A stretch of DNA of 64,000 bases, taken from positions 1 to 64,000 of the forward strand of contig NZ_WOEY01000130.1 in the NCBI RefSeq assembly GCF_013177695.1, read 5' to 3'. Below are positions 8,906 through 17,624 of the stretch, one piece after another. The stretch's first letter is position 1, and each line of letters begins with the position of its first letter. The stretch comes from Paraburkholderia solitsugae (GTDB lineage Bacteria; Pseudomonadota; Gammaproteobacteria; Burkholderiales; Burkholderiaceae). The notes below the pieces were generated by a model that was given only the letters and a program-made list of their open reading frames with translations, did not search any database and was not told the DNA's origin. The translations under genes and the position numbers were made by a program.

Positions 8906-10048
8906 ATGGCGAAACGGGATTACTACGAGGTTCTGGGCGTCGCAAAGAACGCGAGCGACGACGAAATCAAGAAGGCTTATCGCAAGCTTGCGATGAAGCA
9001 CCACCCTGACCGCAATCCGGGCAACAAGGATGCGGAAGGGCATTTCAAAGAGGTGAAGGAAGCCTATGAAATGCTGTCGGACTCGCAAAAGCGTGCTGCG
9101 TACGATCAGTACGGCCACGCGGGCGTCGATCCGAACATGGGTGGAGCCGGCGCGCAAGGCTTCGGCGGTTTTGCCGATGCGTTCGGCGATATTTTTGGCG
9201 ACATTTTCGGCCAGGCGGCCGGCGGTGCCGCACGCGGCGGCGCAGGCCGTGCCGGCCCGCAGGTGTATCGCGGCGCCGATCTGCGCTACAGCATGGAAAT
9301 CACGCTGGAACAGGCCGCACACGGCTACGACACGCAAATTCGCGTGCCGAGCTGGGTGTCGTGCGAAATCTGTCACGGTTCGGGCGCGAAGCCCGGCACC
9401 AAGCCGGAAACCTGCCCGACCTGTAGCGGTTCGGGTTCGGTGCGGATGTCGCAGGGCTTCTTCAGCATCCAGCAGACCTGCCCGAAGTGCCACGGCACCG
9501 GCACCTATATCCCTGAACCGTGCGGCCATTGCCACGGCGCGGGCAAGGTGAAGGAAACCAAGACGCTGGAAGTGAAGATCCCGGCTGGTATCGACGACGG
9601 CATGCGCATCCGCTCGGCCGGCAACGGTGAGCCGGGTATCAACGGCGGTCCGTCGGGCGATCTGTACGTCGAGATTCACATCAAGCAACACTCGGTGTTC
9701 GAGCGCGACGGCGACGACCTGCATTGCCAGATGCCGATTCCGTTCACCACGGCGGCGCTCGGTGGCGAAATCGAAGTGCCGACTCTCGCGGGCCGCGCGA
9801 GCTTCACGGTGCCGGAAGGCACGCAGTCGGGCAAGACGTTCCGTCTGCGTGGCAAGGGTATCAAGGGGCTGCGTTCGAGCATTGCCGGCGATCTGTACGT
9901 GCATGTGCAAGTCGAAACGCCGGTCAAGCTCACCGAGCCGCAGCGCGAGTTGCTTCAGCAATTCGAGAAGGCACTCGTGGAAGGCGGTGCGCGGCATAGC
10001 CCGCAGAGCAAGAGCTGGTTCGATCGGGTGAAGAGCTTCTTCGATTAA
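8906..10048 (+). CDS. dnaJ: Chaperone protein DnaJ
   Basis: DnaJ is the Hsp40 co-chaperone that delivers substrates to DnaK and stimulates its ATPase. The 380-residue product has a J domain (residues 1-70, MAKRDYYEVLGVAKNASDDE with the HPD triad). A Gly/Phe-rich region follows (about 75-125), then four zinc-binding CxxCxGxG repeats (CEICHGSG, CPTCSGSG, CPKCHGTG, CGHCHGAG, about residues 150-215). The C-terminal beta domains end KSWFDRVKSFFD. Length and domain order are those of full-size DnaJ. Confidence 0.97.
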   Translation: MAKRDYYEVLGVAKNASDDEIKKAYRKLAMKHHPDRNPGNKDAEGHFKEVKEAYEMLSDSQKRAAYDQYGHAGVDPNMGGAGAQGFGGFADAFGDIFGDIFGQAAGGAARGGAGRAGPQVYRGADLRYSMEITLEQAAHGYDTQIRVPSWVSCEICHGSGAKPGTKPETCPTCSGSGSVRMSQGFFSIQQTCPKCHGTGTYIPEPCGHCHGAGKVKETKTLEVKIPAGIDDGMRIRSAGNGEPGINGGPSGDLYVEIHIKQHSVFERDGDDLHCQMPIPFTTAALGGEIEVPTLAGRASFTVPEGTQSGKTFRLRGKGIKGLRSSIAGDLYVHVQVETPVKLTEPQRELLQQFEKALVEGGARHSPQSKSWFDRVKSFFD

Positions 10049-10072
10049 TGGCAGTTTGATTTGGCGGCAAGC

Positions 10073-12061
10073 ATGACGGCAGATGAGCGCGACGCAGTGT
10101 TCGCGTTGCTCGACGATTGCGACGCGACGGCGGCGCGCCGTTCGAGTCGTCTGTACACGGGTTTTGTGCATGAACGGGTTTGCGCGGACGCCGCGCAACT
10201 TGAAACCGTGTGCGAGACCGTGGCCGCGGATACGCGGCGTGGTTTGCATGCGGTCGTGCTCGCCGACTACGAGTTTGGCCGCTGTCTTCTCGACGGTGGC
10301 CAAACTCACCGGGTATTGAACGAAACGCAGCGTGGCGATGCCACGCTGCGTTTTTTATTGTTTGGACGTTGCGAGAAACTGTCGCGCGACGATGTCGATA
10401 CATGGCTCGTGGAACGCGATGGCGGCGCGGCCGAGGCGTCGGTAGCGGGCACGGCGAATGTGCGCGCGAGCGTCGATCCCAAGCAATTCAATGAAGCGAT
10501 CGACGCGATCCATGCCGCCCTGCGCGCGGGCGATTCTTATCAGGTCAACTACACGTATCGGCTTGGTTTCGATGTATTCGGCTCTCCGACCGCGCTTTAT
10601 CGGCGCCTGCGGGCCCGTCAGCCGGTGCCGTACGGTGCGCTGATCGCGTTGCCGGGCGACGCGTGGGTGCTGTCGTGCTCGCCGGAATTGTTTATCGAAA
10701 AGGAAGGCGCCATGTTGCGCGCCCGGCCGATGAAAGGCACGGCGCCACGATCAGCCGATCCCGTGGCCGATCGCCATGCCGCCGAGTTCCTCGCAAACGA
10801 CCCGAAAAATCGCGCCGAGAACGTGATGATCGTCGACCTGTTGCGCAACGATCTGTCGCGCGTGGCGCAGACGGGTTCGGTAAATGTGCCCGCGCTGTTT
10901 TCGGTCGAGCCGTATGCATCGGTCTGGCAGATGACGTCGACGGTCCATTCGACATTGCGCGCCGGTACGTCTTTCGCCGAGATCATGCGCGCACTGTTTC
11001 CATGCGGCTCGATCACCGGTGCGCCGAAGCATCGCACGATGCAATTGATCGACGAGCTCGAAAGCACGCCGCGTGGACTCTACACTGGCGCGATCGGTTG
11101 GCTCGATGCGCCTGCGGTTGCTGCCGAAGTCGCCGCCACTTCCAGTGCCAACACTGCTGTTGACGCCGCTGGCGTCACCACTGTCGCAGTAGCATCTTTA
11201 GGCGCCACGCCCTCAGTCACTGCAAGCAACACCGCCTGCGGCGACTTCTGCCTGTCCGTCGCGATCCGCACTTTGACCTTAAGCCCGACCGCGCAGCAGG
11301 GTGAGCTACAAGGCAAGATGGGCGTGGGCGCGGGTATCGTGCTCGACAGCGTCGCCGCCGATGAATATGCGGAGTGCCAATTGAAGGCCCGCTTTCTGAC
11401 CGGCGCCGAACCGGGTTTCGAGCTCTTCGAAACGATGTATGCGACGCGGGAAGAGGGCGTGCGGCACCTGTCGCGCCATCTCGCGCGACTCTCGGCGAGT
11501 GCCGCGACGTTGGGTTTCAAACTCGACGGCGAAATTGAAATTCGCGCGCAAATCGCAGGGAAATGTGCGGCGTTGCCAGCGCAAACCCCACACCGTATGC
11601 GCCTCGCGCTGAGCAAAAATGGCACCGTACACATCACTGCGGCAGTGCTGACGCCGCTGGCCGACTCGAAGGTCGGCGTGCTGCTCGGGCCGGACCACGC
11701 GTTTTCCGCGACGAACGCCAATGATCCGCTGCTGCACCACAAAACCACGCGGCGCGCCGAATACGATCGCGGCTGGCGCGAAGCGGAAGCGAAGGGTGCT
11801 TTCGACACGCTGTTTTTTAACGAGCGCGGCGAGTTGACCGAAGGGGGCCGGTCGAACGTGTTTGTGAAGCTGGCCGGACGGTGGTGGACGCCGCCATTAA
11901 AGTCGGGCGTGCTGCCCGGGATCATGCGGGGTGTGCTGCTAGAGGATACGAGCCTTCAAGCGGCTGAGCGTGTGCTGACGCGGGTCGATGTGCAGAATGC
12001 CGAAGCGCTTCTGGTGTGCAACGCACTGCGAGGCGCGGTACAGGCGCACGTGCTGGGCTAA
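10073..12061 (+). CDS. pabB: Fused aminodeoxychorismate synthase component I / aminodeoxychorismate lyase
   Basis: The protein makes p-aminobenzoate for folate. The N-terminal two thirds is a chorismate-binding PabB (motifs YQVNYTYRL, MKGTAPRSADP, ENVMIVDLLRNDLSRV, CGSITGAPK). The C-terminal third is a PLP fold-type IV lyase like PabC (FELFETMYATREEGVRHLSRHL, TEGGRSNVFVK). Such fusions are known in Burkholderia. Its partner glutaminase PabA is not here. Unusually, about 40 Ala/Thr/Ser-rich residues (11112-11238) interrupt the chorismate-binding domain between GAIGWLDAP and GDFCLSVAIRTL. I preferred ATG 10073; TTG 10061 is also in frame. It starts 24 bp after dnaJ. Confidence 0.9.
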   Translation: MTADERDAVFALLDDCDATAARRSSRLYTGFVHERVCADAAQLETVCETVAADTRRGLHAVVLADYEFGRCLLDGGQTHRVLNETQRGDATLRFLLFGRCEKLSRDDVDTWLVERDGGAAEASVAGTANVRASVDPKQFNEAIDAIHAALRAGDSYQVNYTYRLGFDVFGSPTALYRRLRARQPVPYGALIALPGDAWVLSCSPELFIEKEGAMLRARPMKGTAPRSADPVADRHAAEFLANDPKNRAENVMIVDLLRNDLSRVAQTGSVNVPALFSVEPYASVWQMTSTVHSTLRAGTSFAEIMRALFPCGSITGAPKHRTMQLIDELESTPRGLYTGAIGWLDAPAVAAEVAATSSANTAVDAAGVTTVAVASLGATPSVTASNTACGDFCLSVAIRTLTLSPTAQQGELQGKMGVGAGIVLDSVAADEYAECQLKARFLTGAEPGFELFETMYATREEGVRHLSRHLARLSASAATLGFKLDGEIEIRAQIAGKCAALPAQTPHRMRLALSKNGTVHITAAVLTPLADSKVGVLLGPDHAFSATNANDPLLHHKTTRRAEYDRGWREAEAKGAFDTLFFNERGELTEGGRSNVFVKLAGRWWTPPLKSGVLPGIMRGVLLEDTSLQAAERVLTRVDVQNAEALLVCNALRGAVQAHVLG

Positions 12062-12127
12062 GGTCGGGCTAAGGCTTTGTGATGCTACGCGCTGCAGGTT
12101 TTGAGCGTCGCGTGCCGCTGCATTGTC

Positions 12128-12268
12128 TCAACTGTGGCGAGCCGGCACGAAGCGGATCATCCATCCGGACAGGCGTGCGAGCCATGTGGATTCCCGCACG
12201 TCATGCGGTGCGGTGGCGTGGTTGCGGATTTCCGCTACGTCGATCAGGCAAAAGGGGCTCATGGTCAT
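12128..12268 (-). CDS. Candidate small protein, 46 aa, unknown function
   Basis: I do not recognise a family. The frame starts ATGACCATGAGC with GAAGAGAG just upstream as a ribosome site. It encodes a compact product with LIDVAEIRNHATAPHDVR followed by an amphipathic tail WLARLSGWMIRFVPARHS. It lies downstream of panB on the same strand, after panB's terminator, so it would need its own promoter. Support is the ribosome site and the plausible composition only. The remainder of 12062-12404 shows only the panB terminator. Confidence 0.4.
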   Translation of the reverse strand: MTMSPFCLIDVAEIRNHATAPHDVRESTWLARLSGWMIRFVPARHS

Positions 12269-12356
12269 CTCTCTTCGGCGAGCGGCAAAGCCGCGTTAAC
12301 AAGGTAGACGAAGATAGACGACCAGGTTCCTAGGCGATATCAGACGGGTCCCAAAA

Positions 12357-12374
12357 CAGGCGCGAATGCGCCTG
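12357..12374 (-). terminator. Intrinsic terminator of panB
   Basis: On the minus strand, CAGGCGC-ATTC-GCGCCTG forms a perfect 7-bp stem with a four-base loop followed by TTTT. It lies about 30 bp after the panB stop, at the end of the pcnB-folK-kinase-panB run. Confidence 0.8.
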
Positions 12375-12404
12375 ATTAATATGATTCGCTAGCAGGCCGG
12401 CTGC

Positions 12405-13220
12405 TTAGAACGTGTGCTCCGGTCCCGGAAACGAGCCGTCCTTCACCGCACGTACATACGCTTCCACGGCGGCCTGGATGTTCGGCTGCCCCTGCATGAA
12501 ATCTTTCACGAAGCGCGGCCGCTTGCCAGGGAAAATGCCCAGCATGTCGTGCAGCACCAGCACCTGACCCGAGCACTCCACGCCTGCACCGATGCCGATC
12601 GTCGGAATCCGCAATTGCTTCGTGGCTTCACTCGCGAGCAGCGTTGGGATCGCTTCCATGACGATCAGTTGAGCACCCGCATTCTGCACGGCGAGCGAGT
12701 CGCGCAACAACTGGCTCGCGCCCGCTTCGGTCTTGCCCTGCACCTTGAAGCCGCCAAACGCATGCACCGATTGCGGCGTCAGACCGACGTGCGCGCACAC
12801 CGGAACCGACCGTTCGACCAGAAAGCGCACCGTGTCCGCGAGCCACTCACCCCCCTCGAGCTTCACCATCTGCGCGCCGGCACGCATGAGTTCCACCGAG
12901 CTCCTGAAGGCGTCCTCCGGCGTGCCGTACGTGCCGAACGGCAAGTCGGCCACCACCAGCGCCGAGGGCCGCGCCCGCGCCACGCTCGCCGTGTGATAGG
13001 CGATCTCGGTCAGCGTCACCGGCAGCGTAGTCGTCTGGCCTTGCAGCACGTTGCCGAGCGAATCGCCGATCAACAGCACGTCGACGCCCGCGCGATCCAG
13101 CAGTGCGGCGAAGCTCGCGTCGTAACAGGTCAGCATGGCGATCTTTTCGCCGGCGTCGCGCATCGCCTGCAGTTTCGGCACGGTGATGGCGTTCCGGCTC
13201 GCTTCCTGCAAATAGGTCAT
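12405..13220 (-). CDS. panB: 3-methyl-2-oxobutanoate hydroxymethyltransferase
   Basis: PanB transfers a hydroxymethyl group from methylene-tetrahydrofolate to 2-oxoisovalerate, giving ketopantoate for pantothenate and CoA. The 271-residue protein has the TIM-barrel motifs LLIGDSLGNVLQG (metal Asp), VKLEGGEWLADTV (catalytic Lys/Glu), IVMEAIPT and the signature GIGAGVECSGQVLVLHDMLG. Length is typical (about 265). It is the last gene of a minus-strand run with pcnB, folK and a deoxynucleoside kinase, about 37 bp after the kinase. Folate-linked folK nearby is consistent with shared expression. Confidence 0.96.
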   Translation of the reverse strand: MTYLQEASRNAITVPKLQAMRDAGEKIAMLTCYDASFAALLDRAGVDVLLIGDSLGNVLQGQTTTLPVTLTEIAYHTASVARARPSALVVADLPFGTYGTPEDAFRSSVELMRAGAQMVKLEGGEWLADTVRFLVERSVPVCAHVGLTPQSVHAFGGFKVQGKTEAGASQLLRDSLAVQNAGAQLIVMEAIPTLLASEATKQLRIPTIGIGAGVECSGQVLVLHDMLGIFPGKRPRFVKDFMQGQPNIQAAVEAYVRAVKDGSFPGPEHTF

Positions 13221-13256
13221 GGGGAAGATCCGTAGAAAAAAGAGAGGGCGCGCCGC

Positions 13257-13937
13257 TTAAAGCGACGTGCCTTTGACAAAGAATTCCTTGCGGCCGCGCA
13301 TGGTTTCGATGCGTTCGGCGAGTAGTGCAAGGTCCGCGTCCGAGTCGAGCGGATTCAGATGTTCAGCGTTGACCGTCAGCACAGGTGCGCGGTCGTAGTG
13401 ATAGAAAAACTCGTTGTAGGCGTCGCAGAGTGCGTGCAGATAGGCATCGGAAATCTGCAGTTCCATGGGCACGGCGCGCTTCTGGATCCGCGCAAACAGT
13501 ACTTCAGGACTGGCTTGCAGATAGACCACGAAATCCGGCGCAGGCCCGCTCACGTCGAGTCGTGCGGCGAGCGCGCGATAAAGCTGCCACTCGTCTTCCT
13601 GCAGCGTCAGACGCGCGAAGATGTCGTTCTTCTGCGTCATGAAATCGGTGATCAGCAGTTTGCCCGCCACATTCGCGGCCACCACTTCCTGGACCTGCTG
13701 CGCGCGCTGCAAAGCGAAGTGCAATTGCGTCGGCAGCGCATAGCGCGTCGTGTCGCGATAAAAGCGTTCGAGAAAGGGATTGTCCTGCGGCCGCTCGAAC
13801 AGTTCCTGCATCGACCAGCGCTGTGCGAGCCGCCGTGCGAGTGACGTCTTGCCGACGCCGATCGGCCCTTCGATCGCGAGATAGCCGAAGGGCGGCCGCA
13901 GTTGCGGTGCGGTGACCGTGAGCGGTGGCGAACTCAT
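13257..13937 (-). CDS. Deoxynucleoside kinase family protein
   Basis: This P-loop kinase belongs to the dNK/dGK family that phosphorylates deoxynucleosides for salvage. The 226-residue product has IEGPIGVGKTSLARRL (Walker A, about residues 20-35), a DFM-type segment LLITDFMTQKNDIFA, and the LID-region Arg motif FARIQKRAVPME. The start is set by an ATGA overlap with the folK stop at 13934-13937, suggesting translational coupling; the longer frame from 14003 lies inside folK. Substrate preference cannot be told from sequence alone. The panB neighbour has led to other labels in some genomes. Confidence 0.88.
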   Translation of the reverse strand: MSSPPLTVTAPQLRPPFGYLAIEGPIGVGKTSLARRLAQRWSMQELFERPQDNPFLERFYRDTTRYALPTQLHFALQRAQQVQEVVAANVAGKLLITDFMTQKNDIFARLTLQEDEWQLYRALAARLDVSGPAPDFVVYLQASPEVLFARIQKRAVPMELQISDAYLHALCDAYNEFFYHYDRAPVLTVNAEHLNPLDSDADLALLAERIETMRGRKEFFVKGTSL

Positions 13938-14482
13938 TCGCAACGGCCCTTGTCCGCAGCAGGGGCGCCGGCATTCAATGCATTGAGCATTGGACACTGG
14001 CAAGGCCCCTTCACCTTTTCGATGCGTTGATCGCTCACGCGGTCAAGCAACGCCTCGGCACGGCCGTGTTGCGGGATGATCAGCGCTGCGTCGATTTCGA
14101 CGAGCGGCACGAGAGCAAAGGCGCGTTCGATCAAACGCGGATGCGGCACGATCAGATCGGCTTCGTCGATCGATTGATCGCCGTAGAGCAGAATGTCCAG
14201 ATCGAGCGTGCGCGGTGCATTGCGAAACGGCCGCTCGCGGCCGAACTGATGCTCGATCTTGTGGCACAGCGCAAGCAGATGCCGCACGGGGAGCGTCGTT
14301 TCGACCTTCACGACGCAGTTGAAATAGTCGTCACCGCCCGCGTCGATGGGGGCAGTGCGATACAGGCTCGACTTGGCGAGCACGGAGATGGTGTGCTGTT
14401 GTGCCAGGCACACCACCGCGTCTTTCAGGGTCTGGCGCGCGTCCCCGAGATTCGCGCCGAGGCCGAGATAGGCAACCGTCAT
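13934..14482 (-). CDS. folK: 2-amino-4-hydroxy-6-hydroxymethyldihydropteridine pyrophosphokinase
   Basis: HPPK transfers pyrophosphate from ATP to hydroxymethyl-dihydropterin in folate synthesis. The 182-residue product has the N-terminal AYLGLGANLGD, then SLYRTAPI, YFNCVVKVETTL, and the signature RTLDLDILLYG with the catalytic aspartates, followed by LIVPHPRLIERAF. The C-terminal about 25 residues, including cysteines, extend past the core fold. It overlaps the downstream kinase by ATGA and lies 48 bp after pcnB. Confidence 0.96.
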   Translation of the reverse strand: MTVAYLGLGANLGDARQTLKDAVVCLAQQHTISVLAKSSLYRTAPIDAGGDDYFNCVVKVETTLPVRHLLALCHKIEHQFGRERPFRNAPRTLDLDILLYGDQSIDEADLIVPHPRLIERAFALVPLVEIDAALIIPQHGRAEALLDRVSDQRIEKVKGPCQCPMLNALNAGAPAADKGRCE

Positions 14483-14530
14483 GGCATAACTTCCTGCAAC
14501 TATCGTTCGACGGCTACAGCCAACGCTGTG

Positions 14531-16105
14531 TCAGTCTTCGTGCGGGCCGTCATGGCCCGCGTCGTTGACTGTGCGTTCTGGCGAACCGCCCTCCATTCCG
14601 TCGCCCGGTTTGCGGGTTCTGGCGCCACTGCTGCGCCGCCGTCGTTTTCTGGGGCTTCGGTCCTTCCCGCCTTGCGTGAGCAAGGTCTCACGCGCAGCGA
14701 CGTCTCCTTCGATGAACTCCGTCCACCACGCACCGACCGACTCTTCGAGTTCGCCCGATTCGCAGCGCAACAGGAGGAAATCATACCCCGCTCTAAATCT
14801 TTGGTGTTCCAGCAGCTTCAGGGCGCTTCTTCCCGAGCGTTTCTCGAGGCGCAACTGCAGGCCCCAGATCTCGCGCATATCCGATGAAAAGCGCTTGTGG
14901 ATCGCGAGTTTCTCGGTTTGCATGTCGAGGACTTCGTCCATCGCGCGATGCAGGGCCGGCACCGGATATTCACCGTTCGCTTCAAATTGTTGCCAGCGCG
15001 TCTGGACGTCGTGCCACAGCAGCGTGGCGAACAGGAAGCCCGGCGAAACCGGCTTGCCGGCCCGCACGCGGGCGTCCGTATTGGTCAGCGCGAGCGTGAT
15101 GAATTTCTCGCCGATCGGCTGTTCCAGCACCACGTCGAGCAGCGGCAGAAGGCCGTGATGCAGGCCTTCCTGGCGCAGACGCTTCAGACAGGCGAGCGCG
15201 TGGCCCGACAGCATCAGCTTGAGCATTTCGTCGAACAGACGCGCGGCCGGCACGTTGTTGATCAGATCGGCCATGTTGGCGATCGGCGCGCGGGTCGTGT
15301 CTTCGATCTCGAACTCGAGTTTGGCGGCAAAACGCACCACGCGCAGCATGCGCACCGGATCCTCGCGATAACGGGTCGCCGGGTCGCCGATCATGCGCAA
15401 CAGACGTGCGCGCATGTCGGCCATGCCGTTGTGATAGTCCAGCACGGTTTGCGTGGCCGGATCGTAATACATCGCGTTGATCGTGAAGTCGCGGCGCGTG
15501 GCGTCTTCATGCTGCTCGCCCCAGACGTTGTCGCGCAGCACGCGGCCGCTCGCGTCCACCGCATGCGTGCGGCGGTCGAGCTCGTCGCGCTTGAGGCGGC
15601 GCGGCGGCGCTGCGTCGGCCGCGGGCGGATCGACCAGCGCGCGGAACGTCGAGGTTTCGATGATTTCCTGGCCGAACTGCACGTGCACGATCTGGAACCG
15701 GCGGCCGATAATGCGCGCGCGGCGGAACAGCTTCTGGACCTGTTCGGGCGTTGCGTCGGTTGCGACGTCGAAGTCTTTCGGCTTGATGCCGAGCAGCAGA
15801 TCACGCACCGCACCGCCGACGATAAACGCGCGATGCCCGGCTTCCTGCAGACCCTCGGTGACGCGAATCGCGTTTCTCGAGATCAGCGACTGATCGATGC
15901 CATGCACGTCGTGCGGAATGATGACCGGCACGTCGGGGTCCCGCACGGCTTGGGCGGCGGGGCGCGCCGGCTTACGGCGCGCTTTGCTGGCGCTGGACGC
16001 GTTGCGTGCCGGTGCCTCGCCGGTTTCGTCTGCTTCGGCGGGCGGGGTGTCGTCAGCGGGCGCCGAGTCCTGGCCGAATAGCTTGCGGATAAGTTTTTTG
16101 ATCAC
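14531..16105 (-). CDS. pcnB: Poly(A) polymerase I
   Basis: PcnB adds poly(A) tails to RNA 3' ends and so promotes decay. The 524-residue protein has a nucleotidyltransferase core, FIVGGAVRDLLLG and DFDVATDATPEQV, with the metal-binding DFD near residue 115. The RNA-binding head-domain helices follow (YREDPVRMLRVVRFAAKL). The N-terminus (residues 1-70) is Ala/Arg-rich and low in complexity. The C-terminus carries an Arg-rich tail (RKRRRRSSGARTRK) typical of PcnB rather than CCA-adding enzyme. Its start overlaps the stop of the upstream HAD gene by ATGA, suggesting coupling. Confidence 0.94.
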   Translation of the reverse strand: MIKKLIRKLFGQDSAPADDTPPAEADETGEAPARNASSASKARRKPARPAAQAVRDPDVPVIIPHDVHGIDQSLISRNAIRVTEGLQEAGHRAFIVGGAVRDLLLGIKPKDFDVATDATPEQVQKLFRRARIIGRRFQIVHVQFGQEIIETSTFRALVDPPAADAAPPRRLKRDELDRRTHAVDASGRVLRDNVWGEQHEDATRRDFTINAMYYDPATQTVLDYHNGMADMRARLLRMIGDPATRYREDPVRMLRVVRFAAKLEFEIEDTTRAPIANMADLINNVPAARLFDEMLKLMLSGHALACLKRLRQEGLHHGLLPLLDVVLEQPIGEKFITLALTNTDARVRAGKPVSPGFLFATLLWHDVQTRWQQFEANGEYPVPALHRAMDEVLDMQTEKLAIHKRFSSDMREIWGLQLRLEKRSGRSALKLLEHQRFRAGYDFLLLRCESGELEESVGAWWTEFIEGDVAARETLLTQGGKDRSPRKRRRRSSGARTRKPGDGMEGGSPERTVNDAGHDGPHED

Positions 16106-16788
16106 GAGGGTTGGAAGAGTTCGAGGATGCGCCAGCCTTTGGCCTGCGCATGGGCGCGCAATGTGTCGTCGGGATTGGTCGCGATCGGATCGGTGACCTT
16201 GTCGAGCAGCGGGATGTCGTTGTGCGAGTCGCTATAGAAATAGCTGTGCTCGAAGTCGCTCCAGGTCTTGCCAAGCGATGCCAGCCACGCCTCGGTACGG
16301 ACGATCTTGCCTTCTTTGTAGCTCGGCGTGCCGGTGGGGCGGCCGGTGTACGGCGAATGCGGCTGGCCGTCGACGGTTTCCGCCTCGCAGGCGATCAGCG
16401 CATCGACGCCGAACGCCTGGGCGATCGGGCGGGTGATGAATTCGTTGGTCGCGGTGACCACGCAGCAGAGGTCGCCGGCTTCACGGTGCTCCCTGACCAG
16501 CTCCAGCGCGACCGGAAAGATCGCCGGCTTGATCACTTCATGCATGTATTGCGCGTGAAGGTCGGCAAGCTGGGCGCGCGTGTATTTCGCGAGCGGCGTG
16601 AGCATGGCGATCAGATAAGCGTGAATGTCCAGCTTGCCGGCTTTGTAGTCGGCGAAAAAACGGTCGTTTTCACGAGCGAAATTTTCGGCGTCGACCATGC
16701 CTTGTTTCACCATGAAGCGGCCCCATTCGTGGTCGCTGTCGGTGGGAATGAGCGTGTGGTCGAGGTCGAAGAGTGCGAGGTTAGCCAT
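16102..16788 (-). CDS. HAD superfamily IB phosphatase (SerB-like)
   Basis: This is a haloacid dehalogenase-family phosphatase, subfamily IB. The 228-residue protein has motif I ALFDLDHTLIPTDSD, motif II VVTATNEFIT, and motif III near KEGK with YSDSHNDIPLL (motif IV). A helical cap lies between about residues 20 and 100. The family includes phosphoserine and histidinol-phosphate phosphatases; the substrate is not clear from sequence. Its start overlaps the hda stop by 8 bp and its stop overlaps pcnB by ATGA, so it sits in one transcript from hda through pcnB to panB. Confidence 0.88.
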   Translation of the reverse strand: MANLALFDLDHTLIPTDSDHEWGRFMVKQGMVDAENFARENDRFFADYKAGKLDIHAYLIAMLTPLAKYTRAQLADLHAQYMHEVIKPAIFPVALELVREHREAGDLCCVVTATNEFITRPIAQAFGVDALIACEAETVDGQPHSPYTGRPTGTPSYKEGKIVRTEAWLASLGKTWSDFEHSYFYSDSHNDIPLLDKVTDPIATNPDDTLRAHAQAKGWRILELFQPS

Positions 16789-17542
16789 GGGGGCCTATTT
16801 TACTTGAAGCGGCGGGTGACGCAGATGAAGGGGGTGCCGTGCGCCGATCATCGGCGTCGGGCGAGGCCAGCATGGTGCGTAGAAGCGGCAGCGTGACCGC
16901 GCGTTTCTGTTCGAGCGAGAAGCGATCGAGTGCGTCGAGCAACGCCATCAGGCTCGGCATGTCGCGGCGAAAATGCGTGAGCAGGTAGGCGGGGACGTCG
17001 TCGGCAAGCATGAGGCCGCGCTCGCGGGCCGCGTGCTTCAGCACGGCGGCTTTGCCTTCGTCCGGCAGTGGCGCGAGGTGAAACACGAGGCCCCAGCCGA
17101 GGCGCGTGCGCAAATCTTCGCGCACCGTCATGCCGATCGGCGGCGCATTGCCCGCCGCGACGAGCGCGCTGGTCGGATGCGCGCGCACTTCGTTGAACAG
17201 GTTGAACACGGCAATCTGCTGCGCCGCGGACAGGCCGTCGCAATCGTCGATCGCATACAGCGCGACGCGCGGGTCGAACGTGAAGGCGGCAAGGCTGCTC
17301 TGCGGACCGGCAAAGCGCGCATGGCCCGGCGGCGCTTCGTGGACCAGCGCCTGCAGCAGATGCGTGCGGCCACTGCCGGCTTCGCCCCAGATGTAGAAGG
17401 TGCGATCGGCCACTGGACCGGCCGCGAGCGCGTTGTCGAGCTCGCGCAGCCGTGTGACCAGCTCGGCGTTGGCGCCGGCGAAGAAATTGTCGAATGTCGA
17501 TGGCGGCGGGGTGCCGAGATCGAGCGTCAGTTGACGAAGCAC
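16781..17542 (-). CDS. hda: DnaA regulatory inactivator Hda
   Basis: Hda is a DnaA-related AAA+ protein that, with the DNA-loaded beta clamp, stimulates hydrolysis of DnaA-ATP and prevents re-initiation. The 253-residue protein begins LRQLTLDLG, a clamp-binding QLTLDL motif at residues 4-9. The Walker A like GEAGSGRTHLL (residue about 52) and Walker B YAIDDCDGL follow. The start is a GTG at 17542. The C-terminal about 20 residues are Pro/Ser-rich and differ from the core. It heads the minus-strand run to panB. Confidence 0.93.
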   Translation of the reverse strand: MLRQLTLDLGTPPPSTFDNFFAGANAELVTRLRELDNALAAGPVADRTFYIWGEAGSGRTHLLQALVHEAPPGHARFAGPQSSLAAFTFDPRVALYAIDDCDGLSAAQQIAVFNLFNEVRAHPTSALVAAGNAPPIGMTVREDLRTRLGWGLVFHLAPLPDEGKAAVLKHAARERGLMLADDVPAYLLTHFRRDMPSLMALLDALDRFSLEQKRAVTLPLLRTMLASPDADDRRTAPPSSASPAASSKIGPHG

Positions 17543-17624
17543 AGTAGGTTAATGCCGAAAATGAGGCTTAGGCCGCAAATGGCCCGGACTTCGGGCCCTG
17601 AAACGTCAATAAAGAGTCAATGAC

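Noticed and set aside
6677..10309. A 1210-codon open frame on the minus strand across dnaK and dnaJ
   Set aside because: It is antisense to two certain genes, and its Arg/His/Leu-rich composition is what a GC-rich mirror frame gives. No ribosome site or family match.
14897..16081. A 394-codon plus-strand frame inside pcnB
   Set aside because: Antisense shadow of a well-supported gene; no start signal or recognisable domain.
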